DNA from: Planctomycetota bacterium | GTDB taxonomy: Bacteria; Planctomycetota; PUPC01; JABMSA01; JAUWKK01 | Reading direction: 5' to 3' | Length of the DNA: 22,501 bases | NCBI GenBank assembly: GCA_030614245.1 | Contig: JAUWKK010000005.1 | Coordinates: 1-22,501 of the forward strand | In this document: one piece after another, positions 14,082-21,807 of the stretch | Position numbering within the stretch: position 1 is the first letter of the stretch | Layout of the letters: each line of letters starts with the position of its first letter | The notes under the pieces: model-generated | Databases searched by the model: none | What the model was told of the DNA's origin: nothing | The model's input: only the letters and a program-made list of their open reading frames with translations | Position numbers and translations under genes: made by a program

Positions 14082-16277
14082 CTACTCTTTATCCCGCCTT
14101 TTCAGCGCCCGCTTCTTGGCCTGGAGCAGCCGCTGGGTGTATGGTGTCGCAGCATCATCTCTTGCCTTCCTGGTCTCCGGTGCCCCACGTTTCGGCTTGA
14201 GTTTCGGCTCTCTCGGCTCCGCGGCGGCTATCCCGGTGTCGAGTTGCTCGTCCGACATGGCAGCCGTTGCGTGCTCCTCCTGCTTTCCTTCCTGGACGGC
14301 GCGCAGCGTTGCGATAGCCGACGGCACCGCTTCTTCCGCCGGTTGATCGAGCCTCTCTCGAACCTCCCGCTTCTTCGCCAGCAGCCGCGCTATCGCCGGA
14401 TCGACGGCCGGCAGTTTCTTCTCGAACCGCGCACCGATCACCGGCAGCAGCGCGGCCACGGCAGTGAACGCCGAAACTACCTGCTGCCGGTCGATGACTA
14501 CCTTGCGGACGAATACATCGAGCGGAAACGCCAGGATGGCGAACAGCATCAGCAGGTCCCACACAGGCGCCGAACTGCGGGGCACGGGCAGGTTGCGGTC
14601 GAAGACCTCATCGGACGGCTCGAGCACGCGCCCGCCGGTGACGCCAGCGATGTTCTCCAGCAGCGAGATGTTAGTATTCAGCTCGCGATACTCGGGCGAA
14701 TAGGCCACAACCACCCCCGAAACCGGGTCGCCCGAGGCCGCCTTGCCCTTGTTGTCCTTGCCCTCGTAATGCACGTGCAGGAAGTAGCTGCCGGTATCCC
14801 TCGCAGGGAACCAGCCCTCGTAGCGGCCGACACCGGTCTGAGTCAGTCGCACGGGAATAATGCCGTCGGCATCGTCGGGGGCGCTCGGGCGGATCGCCCT
14901 GGCCTGCATCGAGAGCATATTGACCGGCTTGCCTTCGTCGTCGAGCGCCTCGACTACCACGTGGGCCTTGCCCTCGGATATCTCGATGATAGTCGGCGTA
15001 TGAACCGACCCTTTCGGCCCGCTTCGCAGCGACCATCGCACCGCCTGCGACCAGAACCGCTTGTAGCCCGGCCAGCCCACCCAGTTCGTACCCCACCGGT
15101 TCTTCGCGTCCGACATGAACGCAACCGTCCGCCCCAATCCTTCCTGGCGGTGAGCGAGGATCGGGTCCTTCTGGATCTCCTTCTCGTTCTCGTCCTTGAA
15201 CTTGCGGACCAGCGGGACCTCCGCGTCGGGCTTGGGCGTTACGACTACATATCCGCCGAGTTCGGGCACTGCGTCGAAGCCCTTCATAATCGGGCTGTAA
15301 TCCGAACTGCTGCGAACGGGCACGAAAGGCTCCTCATGAATGAGCGACCGCGTGATCACGGCTGCCTCCTTGACGAAAATCCGCGGCAGCTCGTCGGCGC
15401 TCTGCGGATGATAGAAGCTGCCGCCGCACTTCATCGCCGCACGCTCGTGGGCCTTCACAGTGCCGGGGAAATGATCCTTGAAGACCACCGTAGAGACCGT
15501 GATCTTGCGCTTTTCTTTGGTGAACTGCCTCACCAGGAAATCGCTGATCTCCCAGGAGGGATTCGGCCCGGCATCGGACATCAGTATGATGTGCTTTGTG
15601 GAAGCATCGCTGCCTTTCAGAACGTTGCCCGCTTCCCTGAGCATACCGTTGAAATCGCAGACGTCGCCCACCTGCATCGTCCTGATCTCTCGCAGCACCT
15701 CGTTGTGGTCGCCCACCGGCCCCAGCGGCACCTTCCACGCAGCGTTGGCCATGAGCGCGATTTCGTCGCGGGACGAGAGTGCACTGACCGCCTCGGAGGC
15801 CATCTCGATACACCAGCGGTTGCCCTGCGCGACCTCGGCGGCGTCCATTATCAGCACGAGAGCACCCTTGGGCAGCACCCGGCGCTGCTTGATGTCGCAA
15901 CTGATGGGCGAGACACGTTCGATCGGCGTGTTGCGCCATGCTCCGGCGCCGAAGCTGTTCTCGCCGCCGACCCACACCAGGCCGACGCCGAGGTCGGTCA
16001 CGCAGCGGGCGATCGTCTGCATCTGGTGCGATCTCATACTGCCCGCCGGCACGTTCGAGATTATTATGCTGTCGTAACCGGCCATCTTGTGATCCGGCGG
16101 CATCGAGGCGACGTCGACCACCGTCACACCAATTTTCTCTTCCCTCAGCGCATCCACCAGGAACCGCGCGTGCTCCACGTCGTTCTCGACGAGCAGAATC
16201 TTCGGCTCGCCCGATTCGACGAACGTGTAACCGACGCCGGTATTGTTTTCCATTATGCCGTCGAGCTCCGGCGCCAC
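14082..16277 (-). CDS. Giant VWA/GATase-like membrane protein, C-terminal part (after a frameshift)
   Basis: The 731 codons continue the preceding VWA gene in another frame; sense reading goes back past the ATG through EGGPYSFKAQVVVAPELDG to about 16313. After a beta-sandwich end comes a class I glutamine-amidotransferase-like fold (KILLVENDVEHARFLVDALR; LVWVGGENSFGAGAW) without an obvious catalytic cysteine. A second VWA-like domain is inserted in it. It has MDAAEVAQGNRW where the metal site should be, so it is degenerate, while HIILMSDAGPN is kept. A beta domain follows, then a membrane segment (WDLLMLFAILAFPLDVFV) and a charged cytoplasmic tail rich in K, R and E. Proteins of this layout are common in planctomycetes beside MoxR genes. 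The function is unknown, but an envelope role with MoxR/DUF58 is likely. Confidence 0.85.
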   Translation of the reverse strand: MAPELDGIMENNTGVGYTFVESGEPKILLVENDVEHARFLVDALREEKIGVTVVDVASMPPDHKMAGYDSIIISNVPAGSMRSHQMQTIARCVTDLGVGLVWVGGENSFGAGAWRNTPIERVSPISCDIKQRRVLPKGALVLIMDAAEVAQGNRWCIEMASEAVSALSSRDEIALMANAAWKVPLGPVGDHNEVLREIRTMQVGDVCDFNGMLREAGNVLKGSDASTKHIILMSDAGPNPSWEISDFLVRQFTKEKRKITVSTVVFKDHFPGTVKAHERAAMKCGGSFYHPQSADELPRIFVKEAAVITRSLIHEEPFVPVRSSSDYSPIMKGFDAVPELGGYVVVTPKPDAEVPLVRKFKDENEKEIQKDPILAHRQEGLGRTVAFMSDAKNRWGTNWVGWPGYKRFWSQAVRWSLRSGPKGSVHTPTIIEISEGKAHVVVEALDDEGKPVNMLSMQARAIRPSAPDDADGIIPVRLTQTGVGRYEGWFPARDTGSYFLHVHYEGKDNKGKAASGDPVSGVVVAYSPEYRELNTNISLLENIAGVTGGRVLEPSDEVFDRNLPVPRSSAPVWDLLMLFAILAFPLDVFVRKVVIDRQQVVSAFTAVAALLPVIGARFEKKLPAVDPAIARLLAKKREVRERLDQPAEEAVPSAIATLRAVQEGKQEEHATAAMSDEQLDTGIAAAEPREPKLKPKRGAPETRKARDDAATPYTQRLLQAKKRALKRRDKE

Positions 16278-17140
16278 GACGACCTGGGCCTTGAAGCTGT
16301 ACGGACCGCCCTCGGGCGGCCCTTCTTGAACTCATACGTGAGAACCGTCTTGCCTTTCGCAAGCGTTACGTTCGGATCGGCGACGGTCCTGTCACGTGGG
16401 CCGACCGGTTCGCCGTCCTGCGTCAGGAACAAATGCACCTTGCACGGCTGCAGGGACCAGATGACGACGCGAAGCTTGAACGGCTCTTCTATCTTCAGCC
16501 GCGCCGGCAGGAGCACCTTCTCGACCAGCACCTCGTTGACGTGGTCGTACTCCATCGGAACCACGTCGATCACCACGCCGGCAGTCTTCGCGCGTTCGGC
16601 TTCCTCGATCGCGACGCCCTTATTCTCGTTGCCCTCCGAGAAAAGGACTATCCGCTTCATCGAGTTCTCGGGGAAGACCGCCGTCGCCAGGCGGAGCGCA
16701 CCGGCTATATCGGTGTGATCGGGATTGACGTACGACGCGATGTCGCTGATCCACCGTCCGCCCGGCTGGAGACCTATCGGCTGCGGAACCTTCTCGATGG
16801 ACGCATCGGCAGCGAACAGCACCAGCCCCACGCGATCTTTGCCGCCGGCCCCGCGAATGACGTCATTGATCTCTCGAAACGCCTCGCGGCGGCGCCAGTC
16901 GGCAGGAATGCTGCGCGATTGATCAACGACGAAAACCGTTGTGAGCAGGTCGCCCTCGCGCGCCCGGTGCAGATCGGCACGCGCCAGGATAACCGCGAGC
17001 ATCACCAGGCAGCGTATCACCGTCGAAACTATGGATCTGCCCGGCGAAAGGCCGGCAAGGCTCCGACGGCCGACCAGGATCGCCAACGGCAGAAACACCA
17101 GCAAGACCAGTGCTACAGGATTGTGGACTTCCAGCGCCAT
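16253..17140 (-). CDS. Giant VWA/GATase-like membrane protein, N-terminal part (before a frameshift)
   Basis: The reading begins MALEVHNPVALVLLVFLPLA, a BatA-type membrane anchor. A second hydrophobic helix (about 38-53) precedes a VWA domain with an intact metal site DQSRS at 73-77, a GRWISDIASYVNPDHTDIAG segment with the conserved threonine, and RIVLFSEGNEN. After that comes a beta-sandwich domain (about 210 on). ATG 17140 is chosen because AGAGGTGG lies a few bases upstream; the frame is open further but without coding character. Near 16306-16322 the frame is lost by one missing base, and the last 27 or so codons (RPRAVRTASRPRSSW...) are out-of-frame readings. Together with the next entry it would make about 1,020 residues. 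It is the first gene of the MoxR operon. Confidence 0.83.
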   Translation of the reverse strand: MALEVHNPVALVLLVFLPLAILVGRRSLAGLSPGRSIVSTVIRCLVMLAVILARADLHRAREGDLLTTVFVVDQSRSIPADWRRREAFREINDVIRGAGGKDRVGLVLFAADASIEKVPQPIGLQPGGRWISDIASYVNPDHTDIAGALRLATAVFPENSMKRIVLFSEGNENKGVAIEEAERAKTAGVVIDVVPMEYDHVNEVLVEKVLLPARLKIEEPFKLRVVIWSLQPCKVHLFLTQDGEPVGPRDRTVADPNVTLAKGKTVLTYEFKKGRPRAVRTASRPRSSWRRSSTA

Positions 17141-17191
17141 CGCCACCTCTGACAGCAGCCGATGATTTCCGGGCGAAGCTCCATTGTAGGT

Positions 17192-17220
17192 ACGATACCA
17201 CAGACATGTTACAATTTCAA
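17192..17220 (-). promoter_or_regulatory. Candidate promoter of the MoxR/VWA operon
   Basis: On the minus strand TTGAAA (17220-17215) is followed after 17 bases by TATCGT (17197-17192), giving a start about 45 bases before ATG 17140. The -10 has four of six consensus bases, so this is tentative. Confidence 0.35.
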
Positions 17221-17700
17221 CGGTGAGTCTTGGGGCCGCTGCTCCGGCATAGTCATGCTCCGCGATGCAATACCAGTGTGTAGTAGTGAGGTCGGCATCA
17301 GGAGTGCCCCCCTGGGGATTCTCGGTGGCGTTTTTCTTGTGGCGGAGCCTTGGGGAGACTTGGGGTGCGACCGGAACGGCATCGTCGAGCACCAATCAAT
17401 GCCGAGATGCTGCCCCCCGCGGCCTTTTGACTCAAATCAAGCAAATCAATCGCGCATTTCCGCTCAAATCAACCGCGCATAACCGCACATGACCACGCGT
17501 TGCCAGGCGCGTTGTGGCATGTTGTGGTAACTCAGCGTAGAAACGCGCGCCAGCGTCGCGGCGCCGGCCAAAAATTTTCCAGAATTTACTAAGAATTCTG
17601 AACACGATATATTGGGGGGAGGCTGGTCTAAAGCACAGTATGAAGGATAGTTCTGCGTTGCCGTCAAAACTTAAGCAGAAATTTTATTTTTCCTGAGGTT
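17221..17700. other. Long spacer between the divergent MoxR/VWA and mraZ operons
   Basis: No convincing gene is seen. The part to about 17425 is GC-rich with runs of C and G. At 17442-17463 and 17465-17486 lies a direct repeat (CAAATCAA-Y-CGCGCAT-WW-CCGC, 19 of 22 identical), with a further CAAATCAA at 17433. From 17571 to 17700 the sequence turns AT-rich. TTTACT at 17585 and TATATT at about 17608, 17 bases apart, could be a promoter for a short transcript; the only open frame after it is 18 codons (MKDSSALPSKLKQKFYFS) without a well-placed ribosome site. Confidence 0.5.
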
Positions 17701-17706
17701 TTTTTC

Positions 17707-17734
17707 TTGACAGCACGGCCGAGCATGCTATATT
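17707..17734 (+). promoter_or_regulatory. Extended -10 promoter of the dcw cluster (PmraZ)
   Basis: TTGACA at 17707-17712 is perfect; after 16 bases TATATT at 17729-17734 matches five of six, and it is preceded by TGC at 17726-17728, an extended -10 element. Transcription should begin near 17741, at the first MraZ box, leaving a 200-base untranslated leader before mraZ. Confidence 0.8.
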
Positions 17735-17740
17735 TCCCAG

Positions 17741-17775
17741 TGGCATGAAATGGTAGTGGATGGTAGCAAGTGGCA
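17741..17775 (+). promoter_or_regulatory. MraZ operator: four TGGYA boxes at 10-bp spacing
   Basis: TGGCA (17741), TGGTA (17751), TGGTA (17761) and TGGCA (17771) are spaced by exactly 10 bp, each followed by a 5-base gap. MraZ proteins are known to bind TGG-containing direct repeats with this one-turn spacing upstream of their own gene; E. coli uses TGGGN boxes. The array starts at the predicted transcription start, so bound MraZ would block polymerase, consistent with autorepression of the cluster. Confidence 0.8.
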
Positions 17776-17939
17776 ATCACGGGGCGAATGGGCCTCGCGG
17801 TGCCACGGACTTAGCACATCCTGCTGTCGCTTCGCCCGCTGCTGTCGGCTTGCGGCTTTGAGCGTAGCAATCCGGCAGCGAAAGATCAAGGGTACCGGCC
17901 GGAGCTTCTGAAGCCCACCGGTCTGTGAGGCAATGAGCT

Positions 17940-18386
17940 ATGGGGACTGGCGAGTTCACCGGCGAAAGCACAAGCACGGTTGACGACAAGAACCGTATCG
18001 TGCTCCCGCGCAAGTATCGCGACGCGGTAGATTTCGAGACGGAAGGGCGCGAGTTGTATATCTCGCTCGATCCCGACGGCTGTCTCGTCATCTGCCCGCG
18101 CTCCGAATGGCGCCGGCGCCTGGCCCAACTCGATCAGACACCGTATGCCAAGGAACGCCTCCGCCGCTTCCGCCGATACATCGCGGCGATGACGGAGACC
18201 TCCAAATGTGACAAGCAGGGGCGGCTGCTTCTGCCATCGCGCCTGACGAATGAAGTCGGCATTGAACGCGATGTCGTCCTTGTGGGCAACATCAGCGTGA
18301 TTGAAGTGTGGCCGAAGGACAAGTGGCATCAGCGCCGAGAGGAAGCCCGCCGCGAGTTCAGCAAGGACATCGAGGACATCTTTTAG
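17940..18386 (+). CDS. mraZ: Transcriptional regulator MraZ
   Basis: The 148-residue protein has the normal length and the two tandem SpoVT-AbrB-like halves of MraZ, each with its DxxxR motif: D15-R19 in STVDDKNRIVLPRKYRD and D91-R95 in SKCDKQGRLLLPSRL. MraZ forms a ring that binds repeated boxes upstream of its own operon and controls the division and cell-wall cluster. Four such boxes are present at 17741-17775. ATG 17940 is preceded by GTGAGG about nine bases upstream; the ATG at 17933 is in another frame. It is the first gene of the cluster, and 81 bases separate it from rsmH. Confidence 0.95.
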   Translation: MGTGEFTGESTSTVDDKNRIVLPRKYRDAVDFETEGRELYISLDPDGCLVICPRSEWRRRLAQLDQTPYAKERLRRFRRYIAAMTETSKCDKQGRLLLPSRLTNEVGIERDVVLVGNISVIEVWPKDKWHQRREEARREFSKDIEDIF

Positions 18387-18467
18387 CTCGTCCCGATTGC
18401 CGTTTCCGATCGCCACTTCAACTGCGGCTTCGGGATGATGCGAGATTCCCAGAGCTGATGAGAGCGA

Positions 18468-19364
18468 ATGGAACCTGTTCACGTCCCGGTGATGAAGTCG
18501 GAGGTGCTGGAATTACTCCAGCCCCGGGGCGGCGGATGGATCGTTGACGGCTGCATAGGATTGGGCGGCCACTCGGAGGCGATCTTTTCCATTGAAGAGT
18601 TCACCGGCGGAGTGCTCGGCGTTGACCGCGATCCCGAGGCGCTCGCAATCGCCCGGCGAAGGTTGGAGCCGTTCGAGGATCGACTGCGGCTGCATCACGC
18701 GGAATTCGCCGAACTCGGCTCGGTGCTGCAGCGTGAAGGTCTTGAGACTGTCGACGGGCTGCTGTTGGATCTCGGTGTCTCGTCGATGCAGTTAGACAAC
18801 GGCGAACGGGGTTTTAGTTTTTTGCGGGACGGGCCGCTTGATATGCGAATGAACCAGTCGGAGGGGAAGACAGCTTCGGAGCTGCTTAGCCGGATCGACG
18901 CGCGCGAGCTGGAGCGGATTCTTCGCGAGTATGGCGAGGAGCGTTACGCCAGGCGCATCGCTCGGGCGAGCGTCGATGCGGGCAGGAAGAGAAGGCTGGA
19001 AACAACGGGGGAACTGGCCGACGTGATATCGAAAGCGGCGAGGGGCCGGCGCGGTTCGAGGCGGCTGCACCCCGCGACCCGATCGTTTCAGGCGATCAGG
19101 CTCTTTATAAACGACGAGATGAAGCAGCTCGATGCAGTAATGAAGGCAGCCCCGGCGCTGCTCGCGCCCGGCGGCCGGTTCGTAGCATTGAGCTACCATT
19201 CGCTGGAAGACCGCATCGTGAAGCATACGCTGCGGGAACAGGCCCGGCAAGGTCACTGGGAGATTCTGACGCGCAAGCCGCTGCGGCCCGGGCCGGACGA
19301 AGGGAGAGCTAACCCGCGCAGCCGGAGCGCCCGTCTCAGGGCAGCCGTCCGCACGGATAGATAG
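18468..19364 (+). CDS. rsmH: 16S rRNA (cytosine(1402)-N(4))-methyltransferase
   Basis: RsmH (MraW) methylates the N4 of C1402 in the decoding centre of 16S rRNA using SAM. The 298-residue product shows HVPVMKSEVLELL at the start, the SAM loop DGCIGLGGHS at 27-36, GVDRDPEAL with the acidic ribose-binding residue, the signature DLGVSSMQLDNGERGFSF, DMRMNQ, the inserted helical domain with YGEERYARRIA, and LHPATRSFQAIRLFIN and YHSLEDRIVK near the end. It is complete and of normal length. The gene follows mraZ as in most bacteria, and only 39 bases separate it from ftsI, leaving no room for ftsL. Confidence 0.97.
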   Translation: MEPVHVPVMKSEVLELLQPRGGGWIVDGCIGLGGHSEAIFSIEEFTGGVLGVDRDPEALAIARRRLEPFEDRLRLHHAEFAELGSVLQREGLETVDGLLLDLGVSSMQLDNGERGFSFLRDGPLDMRMNQSEGKTASELLSRIDARELERILREYGEERYARRIARASVDAGRKRRLETTGELADVISKAARGRRGSRRLHPATRSFQAIRLFINDEMKQLDAVMKAAPALLAPGGRFVALSYHSLEDRIVKHTLREQARQGHWEILTRKPLRPGPDEGRANPRSRSARLRAAVRTDR

Positions 19365-19403
19365 TGAGTTCGGGGGGGTTACGGGAATTCGGGAGAAGTT
19401 CAT

Positions 19404-21641
19404 TTGGCGCTGGCCCATCTTAAACCGATCCGGCTGGGGATGGTAGCCCTGGTATTGGGCGTTGCCCTGGCGGCGCTCGCCGGACGGCTGTTCCAGTTGC
19501 AGGTGCTCGATCACGAGCGATACAGCCGCTTGGCAAGAAGCCAGCACCGCGCAACTCAGACGATCCCCGCGCAACGGGCGGGAATCTTCAGCAGCGACGG
19601 CGTCGAGCTGGCCGTCTCCGTGCCGATCAAGTCGATCTGCGTCGATCCTGCAACAGTTGCAGCCCGCGCCAAGATCATCCGGTCGGTGGCACTCACGCTC
19701 AGCCGGGCGACCGGCCTCCCCTACCGCATATTCTTCAAGGAACTCAGCAGCGACGACCCGCTCGGATGGACCATTCCCGTCAAGTCCGAGACGGCCGCGA
19801 GAGCCATCGAGGCGCTGCGCATACCCGGCGTCGCCATAATTCGCAAAGACGGCTCTTCCGGGCCGGCTCGGCTGCTGAGCGTGAATACGAAAGAAGTGAA
19901 GAACCCCTCCGAGCACGTTCGTTCGGCAGCGGCGAAGCTGAGCGAACTCACCGGCTTACCGCGTGAGAAGCTGTTGGCGATCCTCGAACGCAAGGCCGAT
20001 TGCGTCTGGATCAAGCGCCATGTGACCGATGGCGAGGCCGAGGCGGTTCAAGCTCTCGGGATGCGCGGCGTTGTGGTCTGCGAGGAGATACTCGGGCCGC
20101 AGACGTCGAAGTCGATCAGGGCGTTTCCGAGGAAGATCGGAGACCCTGAATCAACGGCTGAGCGTCTGAGTGAGGCGCTCGGCGAACGCGTCGAGAAGGT
20201 GCGCGAGTTGCTCGATCGCCGCGCGCGCTTTGCGTGGATCAAGCGTAGAGTTGAAGACAACGAAGCCGCCGCCGTGCTGGCCCTGGACGTCCCGGGCGTG
20301 TTCACACGCGACGAATACCATCGCTTCTATCCACAGGGCGAGCTTCTCGGGCAGGTGCTGGGCTATGTCAATACCGATCAAGTCGGCCAGGCCGGCGTCG
20401 AACAGGCGCTCGAGTCGAAACTTGCGGGAAAGCCTGGCAAGCGCAGGATGGCCCGCACGTCGGGCTCGGGGCTAATCTGCCTGCCGGGCCTCAAGGACGT
20501 CGAACCGCAGCCCGGAGAGGACATCGTACTGACGATCGACAGCAGCATCCAGAGGATAGCGGAGCAGGAGATTGCGGCTGCGGTCGGCAAGTGGCGGCCG
20601 GACCGTGCCGTGGTGGTTGTGATCGACCCGAGCGACCACACTCTACTGGCCGTCGCCAACTGGCCGCCGTTCAATCCGAATGCGTATTCGAGCTATTCAA
20701 ACGCAGAGCGCAAGCGCCGCGAGCACAATTCGGCCGCGGTGGGTCTCTACGAGCCGGGGTCGGTCTTCAAGCCGTTTGTGGCCGCGCTAGTCATCGAGAA
20801 GCACCTCGCGAACGAGAATACGGTGTTCAACTGCGATTACGGCTGCGGCGTGATCAACGGCCGGCGGCTCCACGACGTGCATCCTTATGGCCTCCTCACG
20901 CTGAGAAAGATCATCGTGAAGTCGTCGAACATCGGCGCTGCAAAGACGGCGCTGCTGCTCGGGCCGAACCGCCTGCGGAGTGGACTCGTGAGGTTCGGTT
21001 TCGGAGGCAAAGACGACCTGCCAATCCCCGGCACCCCGCGCGGCTGGCTCCACCCCGTCAGCACTTGGACCAGCTACAGCATATCGTCGATCGCCATCGG
21101 TCAGGAAATATCCACCACCGCGGTGCAGTTGTGCAACGCATTTGCGATTATCGCGAGTGACGGCCGGCGGGTTCCGCCGCGACTCTTGAAGCAGGCCGCA
21201 GGCGACGAGGAAAGCGCCTTCGAGCAGGCTATCCGCCCGCAGACGGCCCGGCGCATACGGAGCATCCTCGCGGAAGTCGTTACGGAAGGAACCGGCAAGC
21301 GCGCGCGGCTCGATGCGTACGTGGTCGGCGGAAAGACCGGCACCGCGCAGATTGCCCTTCCCGGCGGGCGCGGGTATGCACCGAATCACTACAACAGCTC
21401 GTTCGTGGGAATGGCCCCGATCGAGAATCCCCGCATCTGTGTGCTCGTAACACTCCGGCGCCCTCGCAAGGCTCATTACGGCGGCACGGTGGCGGCCCCG
21501 GCTGCGGGCCGCATCATCCGCAGGTCGCTCGCCTATCTCAGGGTGCCGCCGCAATACAGGCATGACGATCTGACGGCACAGGCCAGGCATGGGTGGCACG
21601 TTCAAGCGGAGCTTGGACGTGGGCGAAGCACGGCCAACTGA
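19404..21641 (+). CDS. ftsI: Peptidoglycan transpeptidase FtsI (class B penicillin-binding protein)
   Basis: This 745-codon gene encodes a septal-type transpeptidase that cross-links peptidoglycan in the periplasm. A single membrane anchor (about 12-32) precedes the dimerisation/pedestal region. All three catalytic motifs are present: SVFK with the nucleophile S453, SSN at 507-509 and KTG at 644-646. It is about 150 residues longer than usual because the pedestal module is present three times in tandem, starting near residues 95, 175 and 253 (TGLP...W, LSELTGLPREKL...WIKR, LSEALGERVEKV...WIKR, each ending in PGV or RGV). The last copy leads into the usual FYPQGELLGQVLGYVN. The final 16 or so codons (HGWHVQAELGRGRSTAN) are translated dispersed repeat. 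Start TTG 19404 has GGGAGAAG five bases upstream. Transcription is expected from PmraZ. Confidence 0.93.
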   Translation: MALAHLKPIRLGMVALVLGVALAALAGRLFQLQVLDHERYSRLARSQHRATQTIPAQRAGIFSSDGVELAVSVPIKSICVDPATVAARAKIIRSVALTLSRATGLPYRIFFKELSSDDPLGWTIPVKSETAARAIEALRIPGVAIIRKDGSSGPARLLSVNTKEVKNPSEHVRSAAAKLSELTGLPREKLLAILERKADCVWIKRHVTDGEAEAVQALGMRGVVVCEEILGPQTSKSIRAFPRKIGDPESTAERLSEALGERVEKVRELLDRRARFAWIKRRVEDNEAAAVLALDVPGVFTRDEYHRFYPQGELLGQVLGYVNTDQVGQAGVEQALESKLAGKPGKRRMARTSGSGLICLPGLKDVEPQPGEDIVLTIDSSIQRIAEQEIAAAVGKWRPDRAVVVVIDPSDHTLLAVANWPPFNPNAYSSYSNAERKRREHNSAAVGLYEPGSVFKPFVAALVIEKHLANENTVFNCDYGCGVINGRRLHDVHPYGLLTLRKIIVKSSNIGAAKTALLLGPNRLRSGLVRFGFGGKDDLPIPGTPRGWLHPVSTWTSYSISSIAIGQEISTTAVQLCNAFAIIASDGRRVPPRLLKQAAGDEESAFEQAIRPQTARRIRSILAEVVTEGTGKRARLDAYVVGGKTGTAQIALPGGRGYAPNHYNSSFVGMAPIENPRICVLVTLRRPRKAHYGGTVAAPAAGRIIRRSLAYLRVPPQYRHDDLTAQARHGWHVQAELGRGRSTAN
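21591..21622 (+). repeat. Dispersed 32-base repeat, copy 2, overlapping the ftsI 3' end
   Basis: It matches 3961-3992 except for one base (AAGCGGAGC here against AAGCGAAGC there). It lies inside the last codons of ftsI, so the repeat supplies the end of the protein and, just downstream, the stop codon. Confidence 0.8.
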
Positions 21642-21677
21642 AGACAGTTGACCGTGGCACCCGGCAGAAGACGAAAG

Positions 21678-21752
21678 GCGGTAAGCGGTAAGCAGTAAGC
21701 GGTAAAGAATGGTAAATACTGATCACTGGCCACTGAATACTGAATACTGAAC
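21678..21752. repeat. Two heptanucleotide tandem arrays between ftsI and murE
   Basis: GCGGTAA occurs at 21678, 21685, 21692 (as GCAGTAA) and 21699; ACTGAAT occurs at 21732 and 21739 and as ACTGAAC at 21746. All units are exactly 7 bases apart within each array. The second array runs directly into the dispersed repeat at 21749. Confidence 0.85.
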
Positions 21753-21786
21753 GCTGATTATTAAGAATGGGTATCTGTGTTTATCC
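21749..21786 (+). repeat. Dispersed AT-rich repeat, copy at murE
   Basis: These 38 bases match positions 1-38 of the window with one mismatch (GAATGGG against GAATCGG). The copy lies directly upstream of the murE ribosome site. Confidence 0.85.
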
Positions 21787-21807
21787 GCGGTTTCATAAGG
21801 TAGTTGT

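Noticed and set aside
14244..16718. 824-codon open frame antisense to the VWA gene
   Set aside because: It runs across the frameshift of the real gene and is rich in R, H and L without any domain. It was considered because of its length.
17640..17696. 18-codon ORF MKDSSALPSKLKQKFYFS
   Set aside because: The nearest GGAGG is too far from the ATG, and there is no supporting context.
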